From Liolophura sinensis (taxonomy: Eukaryota; Mollusca; Polyplacophora; Chitonida; Chitonidae), in the NCBI RefSeq assembly GCF_032854445.1, contig NC_088302.1, forward strand, positions 49,446,046 to 49,510,045: a stretch of DNA of 64,000 bases, read 5' to 3'. Below, piece by piece: positions 46,550 through 57,643 of the stretch. A program made the translations under genes and the position numbers. Position 1 is the first letter of the stretch. Every line of letters starts with the position of its first letter. The notes under the pieces are model-generated. The model searched no databases. It worked only from the letters and a program-made list of their open reading frames with translations, and had not been told where the DNA came from.

Positions 46550-47280
46550 TTAGTCACATAGCCCATCTATGTCAAAGTCAATGACCACTTGATCTAACGA
46601 CCCAGAACAAACGTTGTCAGTCATTTCTCGAAACCCTTTAAAATCTTTCTGATGAGATGATTCAAGTGACTGTTTGTTAGATGGGTTTAACCAAAAGTTT
46701 TTGCCATGTCGCCTCTCCTACCAATGCGAACTCCATTCTCATTATTGAATTTACCATCCCCAATATCCTGGAAGTTGTAGTCATCCCTAACACACGCTAC
46801 AGGTATGCCTCCCTTGTTTAAAGCTTTCACCTGAGACGTTGTAATCAAGGCTCACCAGAGGTGACACAACGATAACATTAGCCACATCGAGTTTTGTTGA
46901 CGTTATTGTAGTTCTAAGGATACTGTTGACAGCATGATTTCCCTGCTCCAGTCTTTCGACGCACAAAAACATCTTTTCACTGTAAGAATGTCTTGTAAAC
47001 ACTGTCTCAGATATGTGGGCAGATCTTTTATTCCGAATTTGTGGCAAACAATGGCCTCAGCTTCCCTGCTAATTTCCTCAAATTCCTGTTCTTTATATGA
47101 TATCTTACTTCTGGCAGTTCTGGGTGGATGATGAATATTAATGGTGGCACACACTCCACTTCAACCAATGAAAATTTGTAGTCTTTTTCGAAGGCTTTTT
47201 TCTTGTACGGAGCATTGGCCAACACTGATTATATCACTGTCTACTTGTATCAGAATGTGACGGGTATTACGACAGAGCGT
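46550..47280 (-). pseudogene. Broken minus-strand coding region, unknown protein
   Basis: Several minus-strand segments are strongly protein-like but lie in different phases. In order they are ILIQVDSDIISVGQC (near 47240), KKKAFEKDYKFSLVEVECVP, KEQEFEEISREAEAIVCHKF, MFLCVERLEQGNHAVNSILR, CVRDDYNFQDIGDGKFNNEN, and finally WLNPSNKQSLESSHQKDFKG through SLDQVVIDFDIDGLCD to TAA at 46550. Donor-like sites exist (CCAGAA/GTAAGA near 47107 and CCTCTG/GTGAGC near 46856), but no complete splice chain keeps phase, notably at about 46690. Either small introns and an unrecognised splice, or a decayed copy of a gene or transposon protein. Confidence 0.38.
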
Positions 47281-50207
47281 ATAACCGTCGGTAGGTTAGG
47301 ACAGTCTGGCGTGAGAGAGTAATGATTTGAATACTTGGCTTACTTTTCTCTATAATTTAGTGACATTGCGCATCAGCGATATTTTAGTGTCAATGCATTT
47401 TGATTTGCTCACCGGTGCATGTTTTATAAACCTTAAGATATTTGAAGCTGTACTCTCATATACTCTTTCACGACAATCTTACGACACAAAACTACACTCT
47501 CTAAAACAAACCGGTGAAGCTTCTCTTTGTCTCAAAACTATGTATTCTCGCTTGAAGTTAAAAGGGACTGGCAAGATCTGTACCTATAAAACCGTTGTCT
47601 TCTTTGTAAACGCTGTTTTGCATATTTATATATATACATACATACTGAAGAATGTTGTAATTCGGCAATTCTCTTCCCTCAGCTGTAACACAAGCCAACC
47701 TAAAAGAAGTTCCGTTTTGTTGTTGTTGCTGAAAGTCCCTCGAGCCTTGTTGCTAAGTGCTAATTTGTTAGACGTCTAAACGGCTCTATTACCCAGACGT
47801 TATTGTTTACTGCTACACCGGTCTCTGTTTGGTTGATAGCTCCACTGGCGCCAGGCCTGTCACGCAATGGGTTTGCATCTGTTAATTTTTTGCTAAACAA
47901 GTATAATGATTAGCCCTTCCGTTACTATTTATGCTATAAACGGAATCGTCACGAAGGAGTACTATCATAGCATCTTCGTTGGCGGACACAAGCTTCATGA
48001 ACAGTAAGGCAGCCACTTCTACACTACTCGTCCTAATTCATTGTATCGATGATCCCGTACACGGCGTCTGGCAAGATCTCCACTGGCTTATCTCGCAAGG
48101 ATACTTTAGAGTAAACCGCATCGGTTTTATAGCATACAGGGAATACTTCAAAGGTCTGCAACTACTCTGAGTATCGATCTTTGTGGATTACTGGCCGCGT
48201 CTTTCTTAGCTAGAACAGACGTCAATTGATCCGGCCACTCTGCTTCTCGATGGAGTGCCGCATGGAGTGATTTTAAACCTGGACTTTAAGGCCGATCGAT
48301 CAGAGAATTTAAGAACTTCAAGGCGACAGGGTTAACAACAGACTCATTGGAATAATCGAAGTCAGAACAGCAAAATAACTCTCTCTGATTGGCTGGACGA
48401 GGTCACTTACAGCATTGCACTCCTCGTCACTCTTCATTTATCAGGACAGTTAACTGTCCATCTTTAAGTCTTTAGCAAGGCTGTGCCAGTCGATGGTGGC
48501 AAAGTGAACCTCCTTCATCAGAGAGTTATGCCGCCTGCGAGACGATGGGAAGACACGAGCCGTAAATTAACACTCACGACGAATCGGTATGCTGGGCCAC
48601 AGCACTATTCACAGACCATTACCACCAATACGTACCCTCTTCTTATGTCCAGGGTCGTTCCCTGTACCATCCGTCACTGATACGTACCCACTGAATACTC
48701 AATACGGTGCCCGAATGTTATCGAAGACACCCGCGACTTCACAGCAGCCACGGTCATGTTTTCACAGATTATTTAGTATTTGAGAACAACTATTAAAGTC
48801 ATTAAAACCTTTTCGTTTACCATGAGTAACCATATGTTTCTTATTGTTCTTTTCCATTTTGTATTTTGTCCATGGTTTAGGTTTTATTTATTTTATGTGA
48901 AGTTCAAATTTTACATCAGGTTTTACCTTACATCGTCTTACAATCTATGATATTTTGTATAATGTTTTGTTACTCTGGTTTATTTACTCAAATCTGTACT
49001 AAATTTTGGTCATCTCTTGAAACCGGCCTGAATGTGATAGTAAAAGTGACATTAATTTAAAGCGAGAATGATCTAAGCGATCCTAACATCCTTGATATGC
49101 TGCCTAATGTAAGCCTTTGCAGATCCATCTGGAGCCAAATTTGAACTCGTGACCTTACTTATTCCTTATTTATTGAGATCTGCATAGAAAACTCATTAGA
49201 CTGGTTGGTGGACGAGGTCCCACTTCGCGGTAGCTCCCGGGGAAAATCATGAATTCCAGGCATGTGCATCTAATTACTCTACATAAGCCTCACGCTGCAT
49301 TGACATCATGGGCAAATCCCGCTCACATAACTATTTCTGTATGGTGTGGTGCCTAAAATTTACATTGTTTCGTTCGTTCACCATTACACATGCGCTGCGA
49401 AATGCCACGTTATTTGATCACCGGTTCATTGTCACTAAAGGTTGACCACGCAGTTGTCTTTATGTTTCCATATTGGTGGAATGTTGCTCCCTGCAGTCAG
49501 TTTATCTTAGCCTTTTCAGAAGATACATTAGGACTCGGGCGAAAACCCGCATAAAAACCTGCTGTGGGCTACCAACGTTGCAATCAGAGAACTGTGACTG
49601 ACAACACTTCCTCTTTAACAAGATGCATTCAACGACGCTGCAATCGATTTGCTCCACTCAATTTTATTTTCGCTGAGAGCTTGTTCAATTGCGCTCTACA
49701 AGTTAACTTAATTCAGTAATGCTTCTATTGTTTGCTGATGCTCACCTGAAAAATTGCTTAATTTTGCACGCAAGCCCTTATGTAAGCTGAAACAAAATGG
49801 ATCATGGCTAATCTTTATTTATTAATTTGATCTGAGTATGCATGTCTAAAGGAGGTAAGGAATCGGGGAAATCAAATGGTCGTGATGAAACACAGCGCTT
49901 GCGTATGTAAAGCTAAACATGACTAATTTGTGACAAAAACGTAGTGTCTCTGGAATACATTACCGGTTTCTGGATTATTGAATCCATCGTTTAATGTTTT
50001 GGCTCTGTTATACTCAGTTTTTATTGATTTTTCTACAAGCAGACGATAGATATAGGCCAACAGTTTGCTCGGAGTAGAATTGCCCACTGTTTCCACGGTA
50101 AAGCATAGCGCTCATCAACACAGGGTTGATCGGTGACAGTGAGTTAGAATCAACAGAAAAATCTTCTGCGTGTTTTAAATGGTATGTCATATATGTCTTC
50201 CGATAGG
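47281..50207. other. Mostly unannotated, GC-richer patch at 47.9-48.7 kb
   Basis: A 150-codon plus-strand frame at 47327-47779 has no splice or compositional support. Between about 47940 and 48780 GC rises and several short frames occur (for example NSKAATSTLLVLIHCIDDPV at 48000), followed by ATTAAAGTCATTAAAA. This might be a transcribed 3' region, but no structure could be built. Confidence 0.35.
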
Positions 50208-50477
50208 ATCTACGCCATGGGCATTTATCAGGTTGTATGTAATATTTATGTGCAATCGACAGCTTTCAAGAACAAGATACGAGTCAGCCTATGTGGTCAA
50301 TATTCATGGCTTATCTCAGGCGTCACGGGAAATTCAAATAAGATAATCAATCCATGGAAGATTTCGGCACAATTTGGAACGGAGGTTCATCGTGGAACAT
50401 ATTACACTTATTTCAATATCCCGGCCGGAAAAGTCATTGTTGGCAACTGGCCAAGTCTCTCCACTAGACGGCGCTGA
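50208..50477 (+). CDS. Candidate terminal exon, unknown protein
   Basis: An acceptor (ATATATGTCTTCCGATAG) opens a 90-codon frame reading CNIYVQSTAFKNKIRVSLCG, YSWLISGVTGNSNKIINPWK and TYYTYFNIPAGKVIVGNWPS before TGA at 50477. Aromatic and Gly/Asn content resembles an extracellular beta-rich domain. No upstream exon was found. Confidence 0.28.
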   Translation: MYAMGIYQVVCNIYVQSTAFKNKIRVSLCGQYSWLISGVTGNSNKIINPWKISAQFGTEVHRGTYYTYFNIPAGKVIVGNWPSLSTRRR

Positions 50478-51620
50478 CTTTGCCAGTGTGGATCTGATGG
50501 CAGCGCTGCCGTCTTGGTCAAGATGATCCGTACAGGCCAGACGCTGACATGTTCAACAACAATCGAGCTTGATTCCATCGGTAGAAAATTGCCTCTTCGC
50601 TGTCAGTATTCTCAAGGATCATAAAGAAGCGAATCGTCTGATGGGACCAAGTAGGTTTTACAATTCTCGCCCAAGGTCAGACTGTTGACTTGTGATTCTC
50701 CGACCGCTCTGGACATCCTGAGATCTTAGGCACAACACACACATACTGCTATACCTACCTGCGTCAAAAATATGAAGGTCGCTGCTGTATCTGTCAATGC
50801 CTAGCCGATAACAATAACATGGAGTCAATCAACAGAATAGTAGTAGTTCTTCTTCATACGCCAGTGTGATAGCTTCTGTGATTTTCAGCCTTTCTCTTAT
50901 TGCTATACTTGACTGGGGTTTTATGCCGAACTGAAACATATTTTGTATTTGACACAAAATCACAGCTGACGCATTATTTGTATCTGAGTTTCATCCTGTT
51001 TAATCAAGGATTCTAGGTCAGTATGATTCTTGGTCAATTACCGATAAGCCTGTAGGAAAAACACACTCAATCTAGCTTTTTTTTCTTTTTTCTTGCACCT
51101 GCATCTTAGAATCCATATTTCTTTATTATATGAATGTTAACTAATCCCAATGAGAATAATGTATGAACATGTTTCATCACTAGAAACAACTCTTTGACAC
51201 AAGCATTAATCACTTCATGATCTGGGCGCGACCAGGCACATGTACCAGTTTTTAGGCTAACATTTTGACCTCTCCGTTGTCCTCGTTCAATCCAGTGTCA
51301 TTTGGCCCTGGAGACGCTATTGGTTCATGATAATATAACAGTTGGCCTTGCAAAGGGTCACGAAATTGGCAAGGTCACAATACGGCAGACAACTGGGGCA
51401 TCGGGAGCCCCACACGTCGCCAAAACCTTGTTTGCTTAGTTAATACCTTGCATAAAAAATAAATTAGTGTGCTATTAAATTTCCAACAGCTCCACATTTC
51501 GCGTGCAAGGAATCTACGCCAGGACATTCAAAAATATCCTTGTTCACATATATTCGATTAGAAAGGTCTGGAAAAACAGCGATTATGTAACTTTCTCTCC
51601 ATTGTTCGCTGAACCTCTAG
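50478..51620. other. Unannotated DNA with one SINE-tail relic
   Basis: At 50905-50970 GACTGGGGTTTTATGCCGAA faintly matches an inverted SINE 3' end. No exon or array is supported. Confidence 0.4.
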
Positions 51621-51820
51621 ATTCGATCATGTGGAAACTTGTAGGTAGACAATCTGGAGAGATCAGACAAGTAAACTTGGAGGGCTTGGTAAGATGCCAG
51701 GATTCTATAGATTCAGCAGATCTGTGTATAAGGCAGTGTTTCGGGGCTGCTGTGTTATGTTACATGGATGTCTATCAGCTCCCGTTATGTCAGCCGTTGC
51801 AGATTCAAACGAGTAATTAA
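51621..51820 (+). CDS. Candidate terminal exon with cysteine cluster
   Basis: The acceptor CCATTGTTCGCTGAACCTCTAG precedes a 66-codon frame reading MWKLVGRQSGEIRQVNLEGL. It then has RCQDSIDSADLCIRQCFGAA and VLCYMDVYQLPLCQPL before TAA. Five cysteines within 33 residues suggest a small disulphide-bonded secreted domain. The spacing does not match a family I can name. Confidence 0.3.
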
Positions 51821-52227
51821 CATACATCGATGGGTTCCTGGCAGAACGATCGATTATCTCTCTATTATCATTTTCCTTTACACAAATTACCCTCTATGAA
51901 AACCCCAATAGTTAAGGCTGATAGAATTTGAAGGGACATTAAATGGAGTTCGTTCAAGCCGATTTCTTGCTCTCATTAGCATATACAAATTGCTTCCATC
52001 GGTCAAGTGCTGCTAAACAGCAGCGTTTATACGAAGCCGAGGCATCAGTACATTCAGCATCTTATAGCCATGGCTAAGGCTTTTCATATTTTGGAGCAGA
52101 TCGTTTTAAATCTAAATTTTAGCTAATCAATATTACGTCTGGGAAGCATTTAATCTTGTAGTTGACGCATAACAACATATCACATTTGCATACATTTAGT
52201 GGCTAACTCCTGGTTGCATACTCTACC
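51821..52227. other. Unannotated DNA
   Basis: No feature is supported between the candidate exon and the microsatellite. Confidence 0.5.
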
Positions 52228-52352
52228 AGCAGGATTGTATGTATGTATGTGTGTATGTACGTATGTATGTGTGTATGTATGAAATATATGTGTGTATGTT
52301 TGTATGTATGCGTGTACCCACGAACGTGCGTACGTATGCTTGTGTGTATGTA
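52228..52352 (+). repeat. (GTAT)n microsatellite
   Basis: Imperfect GTAT/GTGT tetranucleotide repeats for about 125 bases, interrupted near 52280 and 52318. Confidence 0.9.
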
Positions 52353-52359
52353 TGTTTTT

Positions 52360-52395
52360 CCATATATTCCAATGTATATATATTGGAATATATGG
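52360..52395. other. Near-perfect hairpin
   Basis: Arms CCATATATTCCAAT (52360-52373) and ATTGGAATATATGG (52382-52395) are exact complements around an 8-base AT-rich loop. Outer T and A runs extend the stem with one bulge. Confidence 0.85.
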
Positions 52396-52454
52396 GAAAA
52401 CATATATAGTTTTCCTGTGGCTAAATGCACCAAATATGTTAAATTAAAATGAAT

Positions 52455-52545
52455 AAATTAATTTATTTATTTATCTAGTTGATTGGTGTTTTTCTCCGTT
52501 CTTAAGAATATTTCATTTCTACGACGGCGGCCATCATTATGGAAC
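52455..52545 (-). repeat. SINE fragment, inverted
   Basis: A (TTTA)-like run, then GATTGGTGTTTTTCTCCGTT and AAGAATATTTCATTTCTACG with ACGGCGGCCATCATTATGG, is the complement of the SINE 3' end. The body and head are missing. Confidence 0.82.
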
Positions 52546-52690
52546 TATACAGTTAATGCTGTTAATGAGTTACACAAAATGAAAATGTCGCAATTGTGGT
52601 ATCAACGCCATGTTCATTATTAAAAATCATAAGAATTTTCCTCACAAACAATATCATAAAGCAACATTTCCTGCAATTCAAATTTTGCAG

Positions 52691-52915
52691 CTGAACCGTG
52701 GTATGAAGCATAGAGGAATCAGAAATACAGGGAGTCTGACGATAAATACATTTAGAAGGCTACTAAATTGTCCATGTAATATTTGTAATATAAATCTTAA
52801 GCCCGTGTCATTTCATACAGCCGCCTGTCTGCGACTCTACACAGATGGCGAATGGATGGTATACATAAGTGGGTACTTAGTGGGTATTGGCTTTTACTTA
52901 ACTTTCGATACGTAA
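52691..52915 (+). CDS. Candidate terminal exon, unknown protein
   Basis: The acceptor CAATTCAAATTTTGCAG opens a 74-codon frame reading GIRNTGSLTINTFRRLLNCP. It continues with CNICNINLKPVSFHTAACLR and LYTDGEWMVYISGYLVGIGF before TAA at 52915. Four cysteines lie in the middle and the C-terminus is hydrophobic. No matched upstream exon was found. Confidence 0.28.
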   Translation: MNRGMKHRGIRNTGSLTINTFRRLLNCPCNICNINLKPVSFHTAACLRLYTDGEWMVYISGYLVGIGFYLTFDT

Positions 52916-53582
52916 TAATTCCAGCCTGTCCAGACATCGCATAATGATAAACCATGTGTAATAAAGCCAAGTGTCCACAACTAACCTCCTCTCCGAACTA
53001 CATAGGTATCAAACGCTTTCACTCTCCATTGAGAGCTGTAGATGTCAGACACATCCTATTCTTTTCACTGAGAACGTGTTGTAGGTTTGAATTGGGCAAT
53101 AAAGCTGTTAAAGCATGAAAGTAGTCTTTGGCACCAAGCATTCATGGATTAGATAAATTATACTAGGGTTAGGGATTCGTTGTCGTATTGGGTCACGCCC
53201 ATCAGAAACAATGCATCCACGTGTACCACGTTCCCAAACTCAATATGGAACGCAGCATAGCCAGAGGGCAAGGTACGCGCCATGCCTTACTTAAATTAAG
53301 GCTAGTTGTGCTCAATTATCATGAAAAACTCGTACATTATTGTATATAATGTATTCGTGGACAGAGAGGGAGGCAATAAAGCCGGGCCACAGACATATTT
53401 TACATAGGAAAGCCGTTTAGACATCACGTTGATCTTTATAGGGCTGGACGCGATATTGGCGTTGGGTGATCCGGTACGTAATCAAAGTCAGATGAATGAA
53501 CGGGTGGCTGTTGCCAACCTCTGATGATTGGGGAGAGGTTACACGGACATCTCATCCGTAATGAACTCTTCTGAGAATCGGA
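52916..53582. other. Unannotated DNA
   Basis: No exon, array or SINE is supported in this stretch. Confidence 0.5.
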
Positions 53583-53930
53583 CATACAGATGACCACAGT
53601 CTGATTAGTGAGACTGGTGTTAAGGCATAGAGGGCTAGTAATGCGTCCCTGTATCAGGTGGGACTGGATTAAGGACATGCAGAGCATAGCTGGTACAAGG
53701 CGAGCCTGGTTTTAAGGCACATATTACACACCTGGTAATGCATCCTTTTTTCCAGGAGGACAATTTTAGGGTCTACACTACACAGCTGGTAATGTTTCCT
53801 TGCATCAGGCGGGACTATGTTAGGCCATAAAGTACACACTTGGTAATGCGTCCTTGTTCCAGGTGGGACTGGCGTTGGTACATACAGTATACATGTGATA
53901 ATGCGTTCTTCAACCAGATGAAGTCAACAC
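53583..53930 (+). repeat. Degenerate minisatellite, about six copies of a 54-bp unit
   Basis: The word CTGGTAATGCGTCCTTGTTC and a following CAGGTGGGACTGG recur at 53638, 53688, 53734, 53788, 53842 and 53897, with spacings of 46-55 bases. Copies are substantially diverged. Confidence 0.85.
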
Positions 53931-54930
53931 AGACAGACACATATTTCACTTCATTATGATATCACTCACAGCAATTATGAAATTTGACACAGATATACAT
54001 TTAGCTGCTATTACTGAATTTAAACTTATCACCCTACATACACATCTTTTCAACAATAAGACATGCCAACATCTCCCAAATTTCACAATTCAATTCTTTG
54101 GTATTTCTGTATTACCTTAGTGCGAATTTCTCGTAAATGGCGTCATGCATCAAACCTGAAGCATCAACAGACGACTGGTCCAAAATTGCAGTAGCTATGC
54201 ACAGGTTAAGGGATGTGGCTAAACAAATTGACTACAAATATGCACTTGCGCATAACAATAACTAGTAGAATGCATATAGACGCATTTGTTTTTCTGCTTT
54301 TAAACATGTGATAAAGTGAATGCTTGGTAGGACAACAGTGTCAAGCAGTGTTGTACTCATTAATCAATAAAGGCCCATTCTTTGAAGATATCGGTAAGTC
54401 TAAATACGGAGCTTAGTATTAATTTATCCTAAGGGCATGTATCTTACTTAAAGAGATACGTATAAATTTATTCATGCAATTATTTGTTCGTCCAGCAAGC
54501 GAATACATACTGATGATACGCAATATTGGGTTTGTAGAGAAATGCATAGACAGAATGTAAGAGAATCGACCGATATCCGAACCATCTCTAAGCAGCCAAG
54601 CTTCAGACGAGACAATGGACGAGACATAGGGATTATCCTCTTTATGGTTCTCGTAAAATGGACTCATTTCATTGATGATGATGTACAGGTTCCTTAATCC
54701 AACCCTTATCTCCAACAACTTGATACACAAACATCATCCGACAAAATGAAACGTTAGTCGACTGTGTTCGATTGGCGGTAAGTCTCATTAGTATAGCAGC
54801 CTGGTGAAGGCATATTGGTGGGCTATTTGTAAACAGTAATTTCTGTTGGCCAGCAGAAAGTTTTGGCAATCAGCTGAAGGTTAATTTAGGATAAATGTTA
54901 GTTTAGAGTCGGGAAACGTGAATGTGTGTT
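53931..54930. other. Unannotated DNA
   Basis: A minus-strand frame at 54419-54730 (103 codons) has no splice support or recognisable motif. Nothing else is seen. Confidence 0.45.
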
Positions 54931-55080
54931 GGGCGAGCGGCTCAGCGGCGTGTAATGCACCATACTAATACTTTTGTGTCCAAATAGCACAGTGCTATCC
55001 CAGGCTAATGGTTCAAGTCTACGCCGTGTCAGCTCTAAATCTGATCACCGGTCGGCAGAATTGCGAGTGGCAGGCTGATT
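54931..55080 (+). repeat. Possible degenerate SINE head
   Basis: GCGGCTCAGCGGCGTGTAAT resembles an A box region and AATGGTTCAAGTCTACGCC a B box. The distance between them is longer than in a tRNA, suggesting an insertion or coincidence. Confidence 0.25.
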
Positions 55081-55140
55081 AGATTTATGTACAAATCAAC
55101 CTTGGTAACCCGTAATAAGATTCTTTTATTATGGCTTTAG

Positions 55141-55238
55141 ATGGAGACTTATCTATGGTAGTGCCAGAAAGCCTAGAACTCTACAAGCAGCTGTCCCTGA
55201 TCCGGTTTCGCTTTTTCTTTGGTCAGTACCTAAGTTAA
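55141..55238 (+). CDS. Candidate terminal exon, unknown protein
   Basis: The acceptor TTCTTTTATTATGGCTTTAG opens a short frame reading GDLSMVVPESLELYKQLSLI then RFRFFFGQYLS before TAA. Composition is protein-like. The exon needs one carried-in base. A non-consensus donor (GTCAGT at 55222) would leave one base and could feed the gene at 56872, but this is speculative. Confidence 0.25.
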
Positions 55239-56295
55239 GGAAATCCCATTGCCAATTTACGTTGGCGTGTTTCATTTCCATTGGCTTCTCCTGAGAGAAG
55301 GCACTCTGAAGTAACTATTGACCTTCCTGCAAGTCACATTTACACCACAAAGAGACGCTTGAAGGAACCCAGAGACTATGACCCGGTATGAACACCGACA
55401 AATTCTGGTCCGTAGTCTATTCCACAGAGACTGAAGCAACCGAATGCTGTTTTCATAAGCGATCCATTTTGTCTACATTACCTTACGAGGTCAAATCCAG
55501 AATTGACTTTAGTAAAAATTTAAAAGCAAACTTTTAACATTCATACACACATTTCTGGACTTATGGAGTTACATTTGTGAATATCTAATGCCATGTTGCG
55601 ATAAACGGAATTTAATTTCAAAGACGTCAAACCAAGAATAATACTGATTTAGGTCAATAAGCCAAAACTCGATTATTGGAATTGATTTACAGTGCGTTCT
55701 AACAGCTGTATTTCCTGTTTGACAAAAGCAATGTTCTCACAGGAGTCTGCAATAAACATTCAGTTTTGAAAATATTAATCAATATTAATATTAACAAAAA
55801 CACATGTTAGCTTAGTCATGTTGTACCTCCAAGCAACAAATTCAGTATGGCTGTTTCCTGTATTTAAGGTTTGGACCGATTTATTAATCAAAAGGCTGGA
55901 AGGCCATGGATACTAATGGAGTAAGATCCCTCGGGAATTGGCCTCTATGTGAACTATTATCTTTGTTATCTGTAGGCGCGACTATATCTTCACAGTGGCC
56001 AGATGATGATGGCCGATTAAGTATTCCTGTGTCTAACCTCCAGGCAAAATGAGTCCATTGCATCAACGTCATATGCATGCATATTGCTAATTTTTATGCA
56101 AGTGTTAAATCTCTTAGTTGTTGTGCTAGAGATTTGTATACCTGCCGTCAACATTGAGGGAACTTCTCAGTCAATAATCGCAAGAAATATCATTCAGAAA
56201 TTTTGAACAAATTAGGGCGACGATGCTCAGTCACATGATACATGTGAGTGCGCCACTTTCTCACCCACATTACGGTAGACTTCTGGCAGAAGGTC
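55239..56295. other. Unannotated DNA
   Basis: No exon, SINE or array is supported. Confidence 0.5.
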
Positions 56296-56600
56296 TATAA
56301 CTCGATGATAAAATTCCTACCCTGATCACGCCCACAACTCCAACATGGAGTGGATCAGTATTTATCTGGTTTGATCGGGATCGTATACGTTGTGTCACAT
56401 TTATCATGGAAAGCGTTTCGATATTTGTGCGCAAGTTGGAAGATAAACAATACAAAGGGTTCTCCGAACAACTTAATGTTGCACAGAATTGCATTTGTAT
56501 TGTTTTCTGGAACAGAACGTTTCCCATATACTTTTTCTTTGATTTTTCTGCCCCAGAAGAAAAAACATTTTTTAAAGAAGAAACCACTTTACACTGACAT
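56296..56600 (+). CDS. Open region with frames on both strands
   Basis: A plus-strand frame from about 56299 is open for about 100 codons (ITPTTPTWSGSVFIWFDRDR, VRKLEDKQYKGFSEQLNVAQ, CICIVFWNRTFPIYFFFDFS) and stops at 56595-56597. A very strong acceptor-like tract (CTTTTTCTTTGATTTTTCTG then CCCCAG) lies inside it at 56525-56557. A 127-codon minus-strand frame covers 56270-56653. The plus strand looks more protein-like. Whether it belongs to the gene at 56872 is unknown. Confidence 0.22.
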
Positions 56601-56871
56601 TTTGAACCATGCATCATCTCTATAATGCGCAAAAACACAGTTTTCAGATTCATTTCTCAGTTTCCGGTTTTTCCAAGTGGGTGCTGTCTGTATTATTCAT
56701 AGATGCCGTCTGTGGCCCTGTATTCTGTTTTCTCAACACAAGTATAGGTATTTGACACACACCAGTATACTTCATTAGCCCTGTCATATCTCCTCATAAC
56801 AAATAATGCGCCATGAGAACATGAAGTCGACGCAGTCTTTCATACATCGACGACATTAATAACCATTGCAG

Positions 56872-57534
56872 ACAAACTCACCTTTCAACATGACACTTCT
56901 ACTTACTTCTACGTGGTTAAGACAACGCCAAAGAAAGATACATTTCGAGTGAAGCACAGATCCTTGGGGTGAGTAAAAACTGTCTTTAAACATTTTTTTC
57001 ACTGAGCCTGTAGACATTGTCGCGAGGAGGTAAAATGGATGTAACGAGAAACAATACCTCCACCCATCGCCTCGGGTTTAGATAAAAGGTGTGGCACTCG
57101 ACTGTTGAGCCTTAGTAATACCTTCACCCATTGCCTCAGGTTTATACAAAGGTGCGCCTGTCTACTCCTATGACGTCTTCCTAATTCTGTGTTTTCCTTC
57201 TCAGGATGAGCACAGTTTTAATGGGCTTCAGGCGTAAAATTCTTCGTGTCAAAGGTATGGATTCATTGCTTAAGCGAACAGAACAAGTGGAATATGACTG
57301 TAAAATGACAGGCTCCTTAAAACATATCTTAGCTATCGCTGAGAGACATTGATGACGTCATTGGTAAGATCACCTCGTTTGGCTCACAAACAAATTCGAC
57401 TAAGAATAACTGGACACTCTGGTTTCTTCCTCTGGTTCTGATTAACAGGAAACTACTGCCGAGAGCAAAACACAGTTCACGGGTTTCGTCTATGTGTAAT
57501 TAAAGCGAATAGCTCAAACGGGTTCTTCATATGA
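56872..57534 (+). CDS. Three-exon gene model (3' part), unknown protein
   Basis: This is the best-supported gene in the window. Exon a (56872-56968) follows AATAACCATTGCAG and ends TTGGG/GTGAGT. It reads KLTFQHDTSTYFYVVKTTPK then KDTFRVKHRSLG. Exon b (57205-57254) follows GTGTTTTCCTTCTCAG and ends CAAAG/GTATGG, reading MSTVLMGFRRKILRVK. Exon c (57449-57534) follows TCTGGTTCTGATTAACAG and reads GNYCREQNTVHGFRLCVIKA then NSSNGFFI and TGA. Phases 2, 1 and stop join without a break, and both introns (236 and 194 bp) have consensus ends. The product is basic, with two cysteines and one sequon near the C-terminus. The 5' end lies upstream and was not found. Confidence 0.45.
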
Positions 57535-57643
57535 CCAATGCAGTAATAATACTTTTTGAAATGTATTTTGAAAACAGTATGTATAAAGTACGGGCGAATG
57601 TATGCAGACCACCGTGACATATCAGTGACATTAGTTGATGTCT

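Noticed and set aside
47327-47779. 150-codon plus-strand frame
   Set aside because: Composition is not protein-like, with a tract of Ile/Tyr from an AT run. Its length is within chance expectation for the window and there are no splice sites.
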